From Bacillus sp. SD088 (lineage in GTDB: Bacteria; Bacillota; Bacilli; Bacillales; Bacillaceae_C), in the NCBI RefSeq assembly GCF_017355205.1, contig NZ_JADIJK010000011.1, forward strand, positions 108,220-172,219: a DNA stretch of 64,000 bases. The letters are read 5' to 3'. This document shows, piece by piece, positions 17,312-26,667 of the stretch; positions within the stretch are counted from its first letter, which is position 1, and each line of letters begins with the position of its first letter. The translations under genes and the position numbers were made by a program. The notes below the pieces were generated by a model. The model did no database searches and had not been told where the DNA came from. It saw only the letters and a program-made list of their open reading frames with translations.

Positions 17312-20300
17312 ATGTCTTTTCGATTTGTAATTGGGCGTTCAGGAACTGGAAAAACGACCATGTTTTTAAATGAAATAAAAGAGAAATTGGAAAATGAACC
17401 AAACGGACATCCGATTTTATATATTGTTCCAGAACAAATGACCTTTTTGTCCGAAACCCAGCTAATCCATACATCTGGCATTTCCGGGATGATCCGTGCT
17501 CAAGTGTATAGCTTAACAAGACTCGCTTGGCGTGTTCTACAGGAAACAGGTGGAGCAGGACGGAATCGGATTACGAGTACAGGTATAAATATGTTCATTC
17601 GTAAAATTGTTGAAGATCATAAAGAAGAGCTAAAGCTATTTAAGAAAGCTTCGGATAAAACGGGATTTATTCAGCAAATCGAAACAGCGTTAACTGAATT
17701 TCAGCATTATTGTATTACACCTGAAGAACTGGCTGAGAAAAAAACAGACTTAGCATTCGGAGCCGCAACACGGGTGCTTGCTGATAAATTGCATGACCTA
17801 GAACTTTTATATCGCAAGTTTATTCAGGGGTTAGAAGGAAAGCATATAGGGACAAATGATTATTTAGATTTACTTGCAGAATCCATTAAAGATTCTAGCT
17901 ATCTAAAAAACGCGGAGATTTATATAGATGGATTCCATCATTTCACACCACAGGAATATCGAGTGATTGAGGAATTGACGAAGCACTGTAAACGAGTTTC
18001 GATCGCCCTTGTGCTTGATCGCCCATTTAAATACGGGATGATGCCAGATGACTTATATCTATTTAGAACGGCAGGGGAAACCTATTCTCGATTGTTTGAG
18101 CTTACACGTTCTAATCAAGTTGAACTAGAGGACGATGTCTTTTTATATCATACAAAGAGATTCGAAGAAGCAAGCTTACAACATCTACAGTCACAGTTTG
18201 AAAGGCGGCCCCTTCAAGCTTATTCCGAATCTCCAGCGATTGAATTAAAGATCGCTACAAATCGTCGGTCAGAAATAGAAGGAATCGCTAGGGAAATTCG
18301 TCGGATTGTTATGGAAGATGGATTTAGATATAAAGATATCGCGATTCTGTTGAGAAATGAACATGAATATCAGGAAATACTAGAAACGGTGTTCTACGAT
18401 TATGATATTCCCTTTTTTCTTGATCAAAAACGGACGATGCTCAATCATCCTTTGATTGAATTTATTCGCAGTGCTCTGGAAGTGATCAGTAATCAATGGC
18501 GATATGAACCTGTTTTTCGAATGGTGAAAACGGACCTTTTATTTCCACTAAATGAAAATCTATCGAGACTAAGAGAGAAAATGGATCGACTTGAAAATTA
18601 TTGTTTGGCCAATGGAATAAAAGGAGAGCAATGGACAAATTCAAATAAATGGATATATAAACGTTACGCTGGTTTGGAACTGGAAAATCTACCGCAAACA
18701 GAGGAAGAAAGAGAGCTAGAGGATGAAATAAATGCGTCTCGCCAGCTCGTTGTCGCGCCATTAAAAAAATTAGCTAGACGAATGAAAAAGGCGCAAAATG
18801 GCCGAGAATTATGTGAAGCTGTCTATCTCTTGTTGGAGGAACTGGAAATTCCGAGAAAACTTGAAGTACGGAGTGTCGAAGCAGAGAAGATAGGAAGATT
18901 ACATGCAGCTAGGGAGCATGACCAAGCATGGGATATGGTCATGGGATTATTAGATGAATTTGTTGAAATCCTAGGTGATGAGCCATTATCTATCACAAAA
19001 TTTATTACGATATTGGATGCAGGATTAGAGGCTGCGAAGTTTTCTTTGATCCCACCTGCTATCGACCAAGTCACTGTTGCCAATATGGAATTATCCAGAC
19101 TCTCTTATGTGAAAGTTGCTTTTATAGCAGGATTGAATGATGGTGTTCTACCAGCGAGCTTTGAAAATGATGGTGTTTTTTCAGATGAGGATCGGACAAG
19201 TCTAGAACAAACGGGGATAAAACTAGCTCAAAGTGGCAAGGACCTTGCTTTGGATGAGGATTTTATTGCTTATCGGGCTCTGACGATTTCGAGTCAGCAA
19301 ATATATGTTTCTTATCCACTTGCAAATCAAGAAGGAAAAGCGCTATTGCCTTCTCCATACTTAAAAAGAATTCAAACATTATTTCCAGAAATGAAAACAA
19401 GCTATGAAGTGAATGAACCAATTGAGTTAGATTTTGAGGAACAATTATCCTATATCTCTCATCCGACTACAGCTATTGCCTATTTATCAAGACAATTGCA
19501 AATGATGACAAGAAATTATCCGGCCGCTGATTTTTGGTGGGATGTGTATAATTTTTTTATAGATCATCCAGAACGAAAAATAAAAGCAGAGCGCATTTTT
19601 TCCAGCTTGTTTTCTCATAATCAGACGAAAAAATTATCAGATGAAACAAGTCAAGCGTTGTATGGAAAGGAAATAGTAGCAAGTGTGTCAAGGATGGAAC
19701 TATTTCATGCTTGTCCATTTTCGCATTTTAGTGCACATGGGCTGCGGTTACATGAAAGAGATATTTTTCGATTGGAGGCCCCTCATATAGGGGATCTATT
19801 CCATGCAGCCTTAAAATGGATCGCTAACAAAATCAGACATCAGGACTTAGAGTGGAGACTACTAAAATATTCGGAATGTGTAAAATTAGCGAAAGAGGCA
19901 GTACATGAGTTAGCTCCTAAGCTCTTAAACCAAATATTATTAAGTTCCAATCGTTATTTTTATATAAAGAGAAAACTGGAACAAATTATTGCTAGAGCCA
20001 CTTTTACTCTTGGACAACATGCACAATCGAGTGAATTTGACCCTGTCGGAATAGAGTTGGCTTTTGGTCCATCTAAAGATTTGCCGCCTTTGACCTTTTC
20101 TTTGAAAAACGGGACAAAAATGCAGCTTCAAGGGAGAATTGATCGGGTAGATAAAGCTGAAGATGAGAATGGGCTCTACTTAAGGGTGATCGATTATAAA
20201 TCTAGTGCAAGAGCATTGGATTTAAATGAAGTTTTATATGGATTGTCTTTACAAATGTTGACCTATTTAGATATTGTCATCACTCACGCACCGCGATTAA

Positions 20301-20821
20301 TTGGAACAGATGCCATTCCAGCAGGTGTTCTCTATTTCCATGTTCATAATCCGATGGTGGAAAGTGAGCAAAATTTATCCGAAGATCAAATTGAAAAGGA
20401 AATTTTAAAGCAATTTAAAATGAAAGGTCTGCTTCTTGGACAAGCAGATGCAATTCAATTAATGGATACTTCCTTAACCTCTGGGACATCGAATCATATC
20501 CCGGCTGGTTTGAAAAAAGACGGTCACATAACTTCTAAAACCAGTGCCGCTAGCCGCGAAGATTTTGGCGCTTTGCAACATTATGTAAGAAAACTCTATA
20601 AAGATTCCGGTGATCGGATTATGGAAGGCCAGGTAGATATTGCTCCATATAAGCTAAATGATCGAACACCATGTCAGTTTTGTGCTTTTAAACCTGTTTG
20701 TCAGTTTGATCCTTCACAAGAGGAAAATGATTATCGCCTGATCCCCAAACGAACAGTGGACAATGCTTTGGCGACGATAAAGGAGGCTGTCTATGAAAAC
20801 GAACATTCCCATAAAGCCTAA
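17312..20821 (+). CDS. addB: ATP-dependent helicase/nuclease subunit AddB
   Basis: 1169 aa (B. subtilis 1166). With AddA it forms the Firmicute RecBCD counterpart that resects double-strand breaks and reads Chi. Walker A GRSGTGKTT at residues 8-16. The C-terminal RecB-like nuclease domain has VIDYKSS (~961-967). The four Fe-S cysteines are present: C801 (HACPF) and C1121, C1124, C1130 (CQFCAFKPVC), at the same numbers as I remember for B. subtilis. RBS AAAGGAG. The 3' end overlaps addA by 29 nt. Confidence 0.97.
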   Translation: MSFRFVIGRSGTGKTTMFLNEIKEKLENEPNGHPILYIVPEQMTFLSETQLIHTSGISGMIRAQVYSLTRLAWRVLQETGGAGRNRITSTGINMFIRKIVEDHKEELKLFKKASDKTGFIQQIETALTEFQHYCITPEELAEKKTDLAFGAATRVLADKLHDLELLYRKFIQGLEGKHIGTNDYLDLLAESIKDSSYLKNAEIYIDGFHHFTPQEYRVIEELTKHCKRVSIALVLDRPFKYGMMPDDLYLFRTAGETYSRLFELTRSNQVELEDDVFLYHTKRFEEASLQHLQSQFERRPLQAYSESPAIELKIATNRRSEIEGIAREIRRIVMEDGFRYKDIAILLRNEHEYQEILETVFYDYDIPFFLDQKRTMLNHPLIEFIRSALEVISNQWRYEPVFRMVKTDLLFPLNENLSRLREKMDRLENYCLANGIKGEQWTNSNKWIYKRYAGLELENLPQTEEERELEDEINASRQLVVAPLKKLARRMKKAQNGRELCEAVYLLLEELEIPRKLEVRSVEAEKIGRLHAAREHDQAWDMVMGLLDEFVEILGDEPLSITKFITILDAGLEAAKFSLIPPAIDQVTVANMELSRLSYVKVAFIAGLNDGVLPASFENDGVFSDEDRTSLEQTGIKLAQSGKDLALDEDFIAYRALTISSQQIYVSYPLANQEGKALLPSPYLKRIQTLFPEMKTSYEVNEPIELDFEEQLSYISHPTTAIAYLSRQLQMMTRNYPAADFWWDVYNFFIDHPERKIKAERIFSSLFSHNQTKKLSDETSQALYGKEIVASVSRMELFHACPFSHFSAHGLRLHERDIFRLEAPHIGDLFHAALKWIANKIRHQDLEWRLLKYSECVKLAKEAVHELAPKLLNQILLSSNRYFYIKRKLEQIIARATFTLGQHAQSSEFDPVGIELAFGPSKDLPPLTFSLKNGTKMQLQGRIDRVDKAEDENGLYLRVIDYKSSARALDLNEVLYGLSLQMLTYLDIVITHAPRLIGTDAIPAGVLYFHVHNPMVESEQNLSEDQIEKEILKQFKMKGLLLGQADAIQLMDTSLTSGTSNHIPAGLKKDGHITSKTSAASREDFGALQHYVRKLYKDSGDRIMEGQVDIAPYKLNDRTPCQFCAFKPVCQFDPSQEENDYRLIPKRTVDNALATIKEAVYENEHSHKA

Positions 20822-23800
20822 ATCTGTTACATGGACAGATGATCAATGGAAGGCCATTATGGCAAAAGGACAAGATATTTTAGTTGCTGCAGCAGCAGGC
20901 TCAGGAAAAACGGCCGTTCTGGTAGAGCGGATCATAAAAAAAATAACAGCCAAGGATGACCCAGTGAATGTCGACCAACTTCTGGTCGTTACATTCACCA
21001 ATGCGGCGGCTGCGGAAATGAGACATAGGATTGGCGAGGCTTTAGAAAAGGCGATTGAGGAAGAGCCAGGATCGACTCATTTACGCAGACAATTAGGACT
21101 CTTAAATAGTGCTTCCTTCTCCACATTGCATTCATTTTGCTTAAATGTGGTGAGAAGTCATTACTATTTGGTTGATATTGATCCAGGCTTTCGAATTGCT
21201 GATCAAACAGAGGCTGATCTTCTTCGGGATGAAGTGCTGGACGATGTTTTTGAATATGAATATGGCTTGGAAGAAAATGAAGCTTTTTTCCAGCTTGTCG
21301 ATACGTTCACAAATGATCGAAGTGATCATGCTTTACAAGAATTAGTATTTAAATTGTATGATTTTTCACGGTCACACCCTAATCCTGATCAATGGTTAGA
21401 GCAAATTGTGATGATGTATGATCTCAAAGATGATCAGGTGATTGATGAGTTACCGTTTATGAATGCATTAAAATTTGATATTCAGCTTCAGTTAGCAGCA
21501 GCAAAGGATATGCTTCGTTCAGCAGAGGAAATCGCCCAACTTCCTGGAGGACCTTCTCCAAGGGAAGATAACTATCTTGATGATCTTTTAATTGTAAAAG
21601 ACCTAGAAGAGGCCTATTTGCAAGGTTGGGAAAAGCTTTATGAAAGAATGAATCAATGGAAATTCTCAAGGGCAAAAACCTGTAAGGGAGAGGAATATGA
21701 CCCCGAATTGATCGAGGAAGCGGATCAATATCGAAAACAGGCCAAAGCGATATTAGAAAAATTGAAAAAAGAGCTTTTTTCAAGAAAGCCAGCTTCATTT
21801 TTAAAAGATATGAAAGAAATGAAAGTGGTTCTAAAAAACTTAATCGAATTAGTAAAGACTTTTGCCCAGCAATATTCATTGAAAAAGGCAGAGAAAGCAC
21901 TTGTCGATTTTGCTGATTTGGAACATCTCTGTTTAGAAATTCTATTAAATAAAGAAGATTCATTGATCAGCCCTTCGGAAATTGCCCTCTCCTATCGTAA
22001 TCAGTATAAAGAGGTTATGGTGGATGAATATCAAGATGTCAATTTGGTTCAAGAAACCATTCTACGCCTTGTCACAGCTGAAAGTGAGAATGATGGAAAT
22101 TTATTTATGGTTGGGGATGTGAAGCAATCCATTTATCGTTTTCGCTTAGCAGAACCGAACCTTTTCCTGGATAAATATTTACGGTTTTCTTCTAGAGGTG
22201 AAGAATCTGGGCTGCGGATTGATTTATCTAAGAATTTCCGCAGTCGACGAGAAGTTTTAGAAGGTGTTAATTTTATCTTTAAACAAATTATGGGGTCGAC
22301 AGTGGGGGAAATAGAATATAGTCGAGATGCGGAGTTAGTCAAGGGAGCGGGATACACAGAAATTGAATCAGATCGTTTTCCAGTAGAAATTGCGCTTGTT
22401 GATCGATCAGATGAGCGTGAAGAGCCACCAGCTGAAAATGAAGATCACGAGCTAATGGAACTTGAACAATCACAATTAGAAGCTCGTTTCATCGCCCAAA
22501 AAATTAGGACCATAATCGATGAGCGAAAAACTATCTATCATGTAAAATCGCAAGAGGAAAAACCAGTCCGATACAAAGATATTGTCATCCTTGTACGTTC
22601 ACTCGGAACGGCGCCAAATATTGTTGATGAATGTAAAAGCCTAGGAATACCGGTTTACGCAGATTTATCGACGGGTTATTTTGAAGCAATAGAAGTGTCC
22701 ATTATGCTGTCTTTGTTAAAAGTGATAGATAATCCAGATCAAGATATTCCACTTGCTGCTGTACTTCGTTCCCCGATTATCGGACTAAATGAGGAAGAGC
22801 TTGCTCATATTCGGATCCAATCGAGGAAAAAAAGCTATTATCATGCTATGAAGCAATTTATTGCCACTTTACCTGACCCGAAATATACACGGGCACATCA
22901 GCGTGTATCACAGCTATTTTCCCAATTAGACGAATGGAGAAGTATGGCTAGAGAAGGCTCCTTATCAGAATTAATCTGGCAATTATACCGTGACACTGAC
23001 TACTATGAATTTGTTGGTGGACTCCCTGGAGGAAAACAACGTCAAGCAAATCTTCGTGTCTTATATGATCGGGCTTGTCAATATGAGATAACCTCTTTTC
23101 AAGGTTTATTTCGTTTTCTAAGATTTATTGAGAGAATGCAAGAGCGAGGAAATGATTTAGGTGTAGCTCGAACGCTCGGTGAGGAAGAAGATGTCGTTCG
23201 TATTATGACCATTCATTCCAGTAAAGGGTTGGAATTTCCGGTCGTCTTTGTTGGGGGAATTGGAAAAAAATTTAATATGAGGGATATTCAAAGCAGTTTC
23301 TTATTTGATAAGGAATATGGATTTGCGAGTAAATACGTCAACCCAGAAAGAAGGATCTCTTATCCTTCACTACCGCAAATCGCTTTACGGAAAAAGAAAA
23401 AAATGGAACTATTAGCAGAAGAAATGAGAATTTTATACGTTGCTATGACAAGAGCAAAGGAAAAATTGTATTTAATTGGCAGTGTAAAGAATCTCGAAAA
23501 AGCAGTGGAAAAATGGTCAAATGTAGTGAGAACATCTGGATGGTTACTTCAAGACCACGAACGAGCAGCTGCGACCTCTTATTTGGACTGGATCGGCAGA
23601 GCGCTCATAAGGCATGAACAAACGGAGGTTTTTTCAAACGGAATGGAGTTCAATCCACTTCAGCATCCTTCGCAATGGAGAATTGAGATTGTAAATCAAA
23701 ATTCTTTGCTAGAGAAAAGGGGTGAGAAGGAGGCGATTGATGGAGAATGGTTGAAGAATGTTCGTGAAGGAGAGGTTATCCCAGTTACTTCACCTGTAAA

Positions 23801-24527
23801 AGAAGTGATCTATAAAAGATTGGATTGGAAGTATCCACATTCAATAGCCACAGAAAAGATGTCGAAGCAATCGGTGACAGAGCTTAAAAGACTTTTTGAA
23901 ATAAAGGATGAGGCAAGCGGCACTCAACTGGTCAATCAGGTGCAAAAACCTTTGTATGATCGGCCAAAGTTCATGAAGAAAAAAGGCCAATTATCCTCAA
24001 CCGAAATTGGAACAGCGATGCATACAGTGATGCAACACATTAATCTTTCACTCCCTCCGACATTAGCATCCATTGAAGAGCTGTTGGATGAACTTATAGG
24101 CAAGGAAATCCTTACATTGGAGCAAATGGAAGTTATTCCAAGTGAGCAAATTGTTCATTTCTTTGAACAAAAGCTGGGGAAGGCATTACTAACAGCAAAT
24201 AAAGTATATCGTGAAGTGCCTTTTACGATGGGAATTCCCGCACATAGAATATATTCTGATTGGGAAAGTCAAGAGGAGAATATTTTGGTGCAAGGAATTA
24301 TTGATTGTGTTTGGGAAAACGATGAGGGGATATTTCTATTAGATTACAAAACAGATACGATCCAAGGGAAGTTTCCAGGTGGTTTTGCACAAGCCAAACC
24401 CATTCTTGCTAAACGTTATCAAGCACAGTTAGATCTCTATGAGCAAGCGCTACAGGAGATATGGGGAGTTCCTGTAAAAGAGAAATATTTATATTTCTTT
24501 GATGGAGGTCATTTATTGTCCTTATAA
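20793..24527 (+). CDS. addA: ATP-dependent helicase/nuclease subunit AddA
   Basis: 1244 aa (B. subtilis 1232). UvrD/Rep-type superfamily 1 helicase plus a C-terminal nuclease; partner of AddB. Motif I AAAGSGKTAVL at residues ~34-44; motif II VDEYQDVN; motif VI VAMTRAKEKLYL. Nuclease motif LLDYKTDT has D1184 and K1186. The start ATG has AAAGGAGG 7 nt upstream, inside the addB coding sequence, so translation is probably coupled. Single addBA operon; a shared terminator separates it from convergent gerP. Confidence 0.97.
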   Translation: MKTNIPIKPKSVTWTDDQWKAIMAKGQDILVAAAAGSGKTAVLVERIIKKITAKDDPVNVDQLLVVTFTNAAAAEMRHRIGEALEKAIEEEPGSTHLRRQLGLLNSASFSTLHSFCLNVVRSHYYLVDIDPGFRIADQTEADLLRDEVLDDVFEYEYGLEENEAFFQLVDTFTNDRSDHALQELVFKLYDFSRSHPNPDQWLEQIVMMYDLKDDQVIDELPFMNALKFDIQLQLAAAKDMLRSAEEIAQLPGGPSPREDNYLDDLLIVKDLEEAYLQGWEKLYERMNQWKFSRAKTCKGEEYDPELIEEADQYRKQAKAILEKLKKELFSRKPASFLKDMKEMKVVLKNLIELVKTFAQQYSLKKAEKALVDFADLEHLCLEILLNKEDSLISPSEIALSYRNQYKEVMVDEYQDVNLVQETILRLVTAESENDGNLFMVGDVKQSIYRFRLAEPNLFLDKYLRFSSRGEESGLRIDLSKNFRSRREVLEGVNFIFKQIMGSTVGEIEYSRDAELVKGAGYTEIESDRFPVEIALVDRSDEREEPPAENEDHELMELEQSQLEARFIAQKIRTIIDERKTIYHVKSQEEKPVRYKDIVILVRSLGTAPNIVDECKSLGIPVYADLSTGYFEAIEVSIMLSLLKVIDNPDQDIPLAAVLRSPIIGLNEEELAHIRIQSRKKSYYHAMKQFIATLPDPKYTRAHQRVSQLFSQLDEWRSMAREGSLSELIWQLYRDTDYYEFVGGLPGGKQRQANLRVLYDRACQYEITSFQGLFRFLRFIERMQERGNDLGVARTLGEEEDVVRIMTIHSSKGLEFPVVFVGGIGKKFNMRDIQSSFLFDKEYGFASKYVNPERRISYPSLPQIALRKKKKMELLAEEMRILYVAMTRAKEKLYLIGSVKNLEKAVEKWSNVVRTSGWLLQDHERAAATSYLDWIGRALIRHEQTEVFSNGMEFNPLQHPSQWRIEIVNQNSLLEKRGEKEAIDGEWLKNVREGEVIPVTSPVKEVIYKRLDWKYPHSIATEKMSKQSVTELKRLFEIKDEASGTQLVNQVQKPLYDRPKFMKKKGQLSSTEIGTAMHTVMQHINLSLPPTLASIEELLDELIGKEILTLEQMEVIPSEQIVHFFEQKLGKALLTANKVYREVPFTMGIPAHRIYSDWESQEENILVQGIIDCVWENDEGIFLLDYKTDTIQGKFPGGFAQAKPILAKRYQAQLDLYEQALQEIWGVPVKEKYLYFFDGGHLLSL

Positions 24528-24573
24528 AACTCGTACTTACTCTATTGTTGCTTGGTAACTAGAAAAAGAGGAG

Positions 24574-24617
24574 TGTCCAAAAAAGCCAGCTCACCGCCTT
24601 TTTTGGACAGCCTTTTT
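24574..24617. terminator. bidirectional terminator between addA and gerPF
   Basis: TGTCCAAAAAA / TTTTTTGGACA arms around a 22-nt loop, with T-runs in both directions; serves both convergent operons. Confidence 0.8.
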
Positions 24618-24834
24618 AATTATTTCCAATAGTCGGCTGATCAATTAAATTAGTATCAACCGTTCCATTTGCACTAATTCCATTCAAGACAGCAATTAAT
24701 GCCCCAGTACTGTTGGAACCAGATCCTGCGGTTGCTTTGCTATTTGTTTTTGGAGAGATAACAGCCGTATCTCCAAAATGCACAGTTCCGCCCTCTACAT
24801 TAAAAATTTGTACAGGTCCAATTAAAGCAGGCAT
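24616..24834 (-). CDS. gerPF: spore germination protein GerPF
   Basis: 72 aa, begins MPALIGPVQIFNVEGGTVHFGD, the GerPA/PF family start, and is closely similar in layout to GerPA at the other end of the operon. GerP proteins act in the inner spore coat and let germinants reach their receptors. No signal peptide. RBS GGAG lies within the last codons of gerPE and the gap is 3 nt. Last gene of the six-gene operon, ending at the shared hairpin. Confidence 0.95.
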   Translation of the reverse strand: MPALIGPVQIFNVEGGTVHFGDTAVISPKTNSKATAGSGSNSTGALIAVLNGISANGTVDTNLIDQPTIGNN

Positions 24835-24837
24835 TTT

Positions 24838-25230
24838 TTATTCTCCTTCCTCTTCATTTAGGGTTTCAGCTGGTAGATGTCTTATATGATGAACTCTTGA
24901 ATCCATGAATACATTACGAGTGCTTCCAATTTGAGTAATGGCAGAAGCGGACAGTCCCTTGATTTTGATACTTCGTACTTGAATATTCGGTAAAGCATTA
25001 TATTTTTCAATTCTGGGAAGCTCAGGGAGTGGCGGCATAGATGGAGTTTCAGAAAAAATAGCATATGCATCAAAATTTCCTTCATTACCAAAAAAGATTT
25101 CCTCTTTGCGGTGATCCGCCAATGCCCGGGAGAAGCCTCTTGTTTGAACCGTATCACCAATTTCAAGAATGGAGCTGAAAATTATATTGGTGATATTAAT
25201 GGTTCGAACCATTGAATTACGTTTCCACAT
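24838..25230 (-). CDS. gerPE: spore germination protein GerPE
   Basis: 130 aa. Contains the GerPE family segment with NIIFSSILEIGDT near the N-terminus. Fifth gene of gerPABCDEF, producing a coat-permeability protein. Two ATGs stand close together; GGAG is 7 nt before the second one (25230), which was chosen over 25236. The gene overlaps the end of gerPD, indicating translational coupling. Confidence 0.9.
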   Translation of the reverse strand: MWKRNSMVRTINITNIIFSSILEIGDTVQTRGFSRALADHRKEEIFFGNEGNFDAYAIFSETPSMPPLPELPRIEKYNALPNIQVRSIKIKGLSASAITQIGSTRNVFMDSRVHHIRHLPAETLNEEEGE

Positions 25231-25408
25231 TTTCATTCTCCAATGGAAGTGGAAAGGGTCCGATAATTATGGATTCTGGTGGGGTATCGAAAGAGGAGGC
25301 TAATTGAATCGTGTCCGCATCTCCAACTAATAATAATGAAGAGGTTGTAACACCTGTAATTTTGATATCTCCCACACAAAGTTCTCGATTAATGACATGT
25401 AAATTCAT
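25217..25408 (-). CDS. gerPD: spore germination protein GerPD
   Basis: 63 aa, GerPD family: MNLHVINRELCVGDIKITGV and a Leu/Val-rich SSLLLVGDADTI, resembling the short beta-rich GerPB/PE proteins. Fourth gene in the operon; ATG overlaps the gerPC stop by four bases (ATGA) and its end overlaps gerPE. RBS AAGGAGA. Confidence 0.93.
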   Translation of the reverse strand: MNLHVINRELCVGDIKITGVTTSSLLLVGDADTIQLASSFDTPPESIIIGPFPLPLENENVET

Positions 25409-26001
25409 CCTAAGTCTCCTTTTTTATTTTCTTGCCCTTGAGGTACTTGGGATATAAAAGCATAGATCCCCTGATGAATGTCTTCAACAATCTGCTGATA
25501 AATATTCTCTGTTTGCTGCTCCTCTGTTTGCTCTCGATTTGAATGATGTAAGGATTGCTGAATATAATGGTCGATTCTAGCGGGCAATTGTTTTTGAATA
25601 TCTTCTTTGATGAGCTTTCTATGCTGGATATCTAGTTTCTTATCCACCTTTTTTTCCGTTTCTTCTACAATTGTATCCACTTTCTCATCTAGGTGTTGAT
25701 TTACCATTTCGACAAGCTGTTCCTTTAATTGCGTACGATCGCTATATGGTTTTAGGGGCAGTGACATGTCTTCGATGCTATCAAGGTCAGAAGGGTTTAA
25801 TCCAATGTTTAATGTCCCTTCCAATGTCTCGACTTTTAATTGATCAAATTTATATTCTAATTTTTCCACAACGATGGACGGTTTCTGCTTCAATTGCTTA
25901 AGCTCCGTATTTATTGTATCTAGAGAAGTTTTTAGCTGTTTCAGTTCTTTTTGCTGATGTTGGACTTGTTCGTACAGTTGTTGTAAATAATAAGGGTCCA
26001 T
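25405..26001 (-). CDS. gerPC: spore germination protein GerPC
   Basis: 198 aa (B. subtilis ~205). Residues 1-45 are a coiled coil (LYEQVQHQQKELKQLKTSL...). The middle has the GerPC motif KLEYKFDQLKVETLEGTLNIG (~46-66), and the Glu/Lys/Gln-rich C-terminal half is helical. It is the largest GerP protein and is probably the scaffold of the coat complex. Third gene of the operon, 28 nt after gerPB, four-base overlap with gerPD. Confidence 0.94.
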   Translation of the reverse strand: MDPYYLQQLYEQVQHQQKELKQLKTSLDTINTELKQLKQKPSIVVEKLEYKFDQLKVETLEGTLNIGLNPSDLDSIEDMSLPLKPYSDRTQLKEQLVEMVNQHLDEKVDTIVEETEKKVDKKLDIQHRKLIKEDIQKQLPARIDHYIQQSLHHSNREQTEEQQTENIYQQIVEDIHQGIYAFISQVPQGQENKKGDLG

Positions 26002-26029
26002 TTTGCACCACCTTCCAACGGAATATTCA

Positions 26030-26248
26030 TTAGCTCAAAGGAACAAGGCTCGGTTCTGCCATTGTTTCCCCGACGGTTTCAAGGTTTTTTGGTACCGCTG
26101 GCGCTGGAGTTGTGTAACCTCCTGTGTTGTAGAGATGAGAAGAAGGGGTGATCACACCAGCAGTTCCGATTTGCAGAACCGAGGAATTGGTTAGAGCACC
26201 AATCTTAATCGCTTGGATATGAATAGTTTGTTGAACATGAATCGTCAT
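26030..26248 (-). CDS. gerPB: spore germination protein GerPB
   Basis: 72 aa from ATG 26248. A longer frame extends upstream to 26452 but overlaps gerPA in another frame and its extra residues are not coding-like. AGGAGAG lies 7 nt before 26248. Family features: N-terminal QQTIHIQAIKIG, then NSSVLQIGTAGVI and the Pro-rich C-terminus ending SLVPLS. Second gene of the operon. Confidence 0.93.
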   Translation of the reverse strand: MTIHVQQTIHIQAIKIGALTNSSVLQIGTAGVITPSSHLYNTGGYTTPAPAVPKNLETVGETMAEPSLVPLS

Positions 26249-26270
26249 AACATTCTCTCCTAATAAAAAT

Positions 26271-26492
26271 TTATAGCGTAAACATGATGCCTTGATCAAG
26301 TGTATCGTTGTCATACGTATTTGTAGCAGAATAATGGTTCGTAACAGTGATTTCATCTCCTGTATTAAATGATCCAGCTCCTGCAAATACTTTAGATGAA
26401 GAAACAGGATGTAGTTGAAAAACATCCCCAACATTAAAAATTCCAGAGCCACTTATACTAATGATTTGAACGGCTCCGACAAAACCTGGCAT
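26271..26492 (-). CDS. gerPA: spore germination protein GerPA
   Basis: 73 aa, begins MPGFVGAVQIISISGSGIFNVGD, the GerPA/PF family start. First gene of gerPABCDEF, RBS AAAGGAG. In B. subtilis the operon is driven in the mother cell by SigK and modulated by GerE. The ~170 nt upstream should hold the promoter, but I could not place a convincing SigK -35/-10 pair. Confidence 0.95.
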   Translation of the reverse strand: MPGFVGAVQIISISGSGIFNVGDVFQLHPVSSSKVFAGAGSFNTGDEITVTNHYSATNTYDNDTLDQGIMFTL

Positions 26493-26667
26493 GACCGTTC
26501 ACTCCTTTTTTCCATTTCTTAAGACATGTTCAATAATGTGGGAATTTTTAATTCGAGAGATTGTAACAATTTAGTTTATGAAAAGGGAAAAGAAATTGTG
26601 CTATCATACCAGTAAGGTTAGAATAAATAGGATGCTAAGAAAAGGAGATGGGGGAGAGGGATAAGTG

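Noticed and set aside
26249..26452. Longer N-terminus for gerPB (140-codon frame)
   Set aside because: Overlaps gerPA in another frame and the extension does not match the family; the internal ATG has a better RBS.
26500..26600. SigK promoter for gerPA
   Set aside because: A CATGTCTTA word is present, but no correctly spaced AC -35 element was found, so I do not call it.
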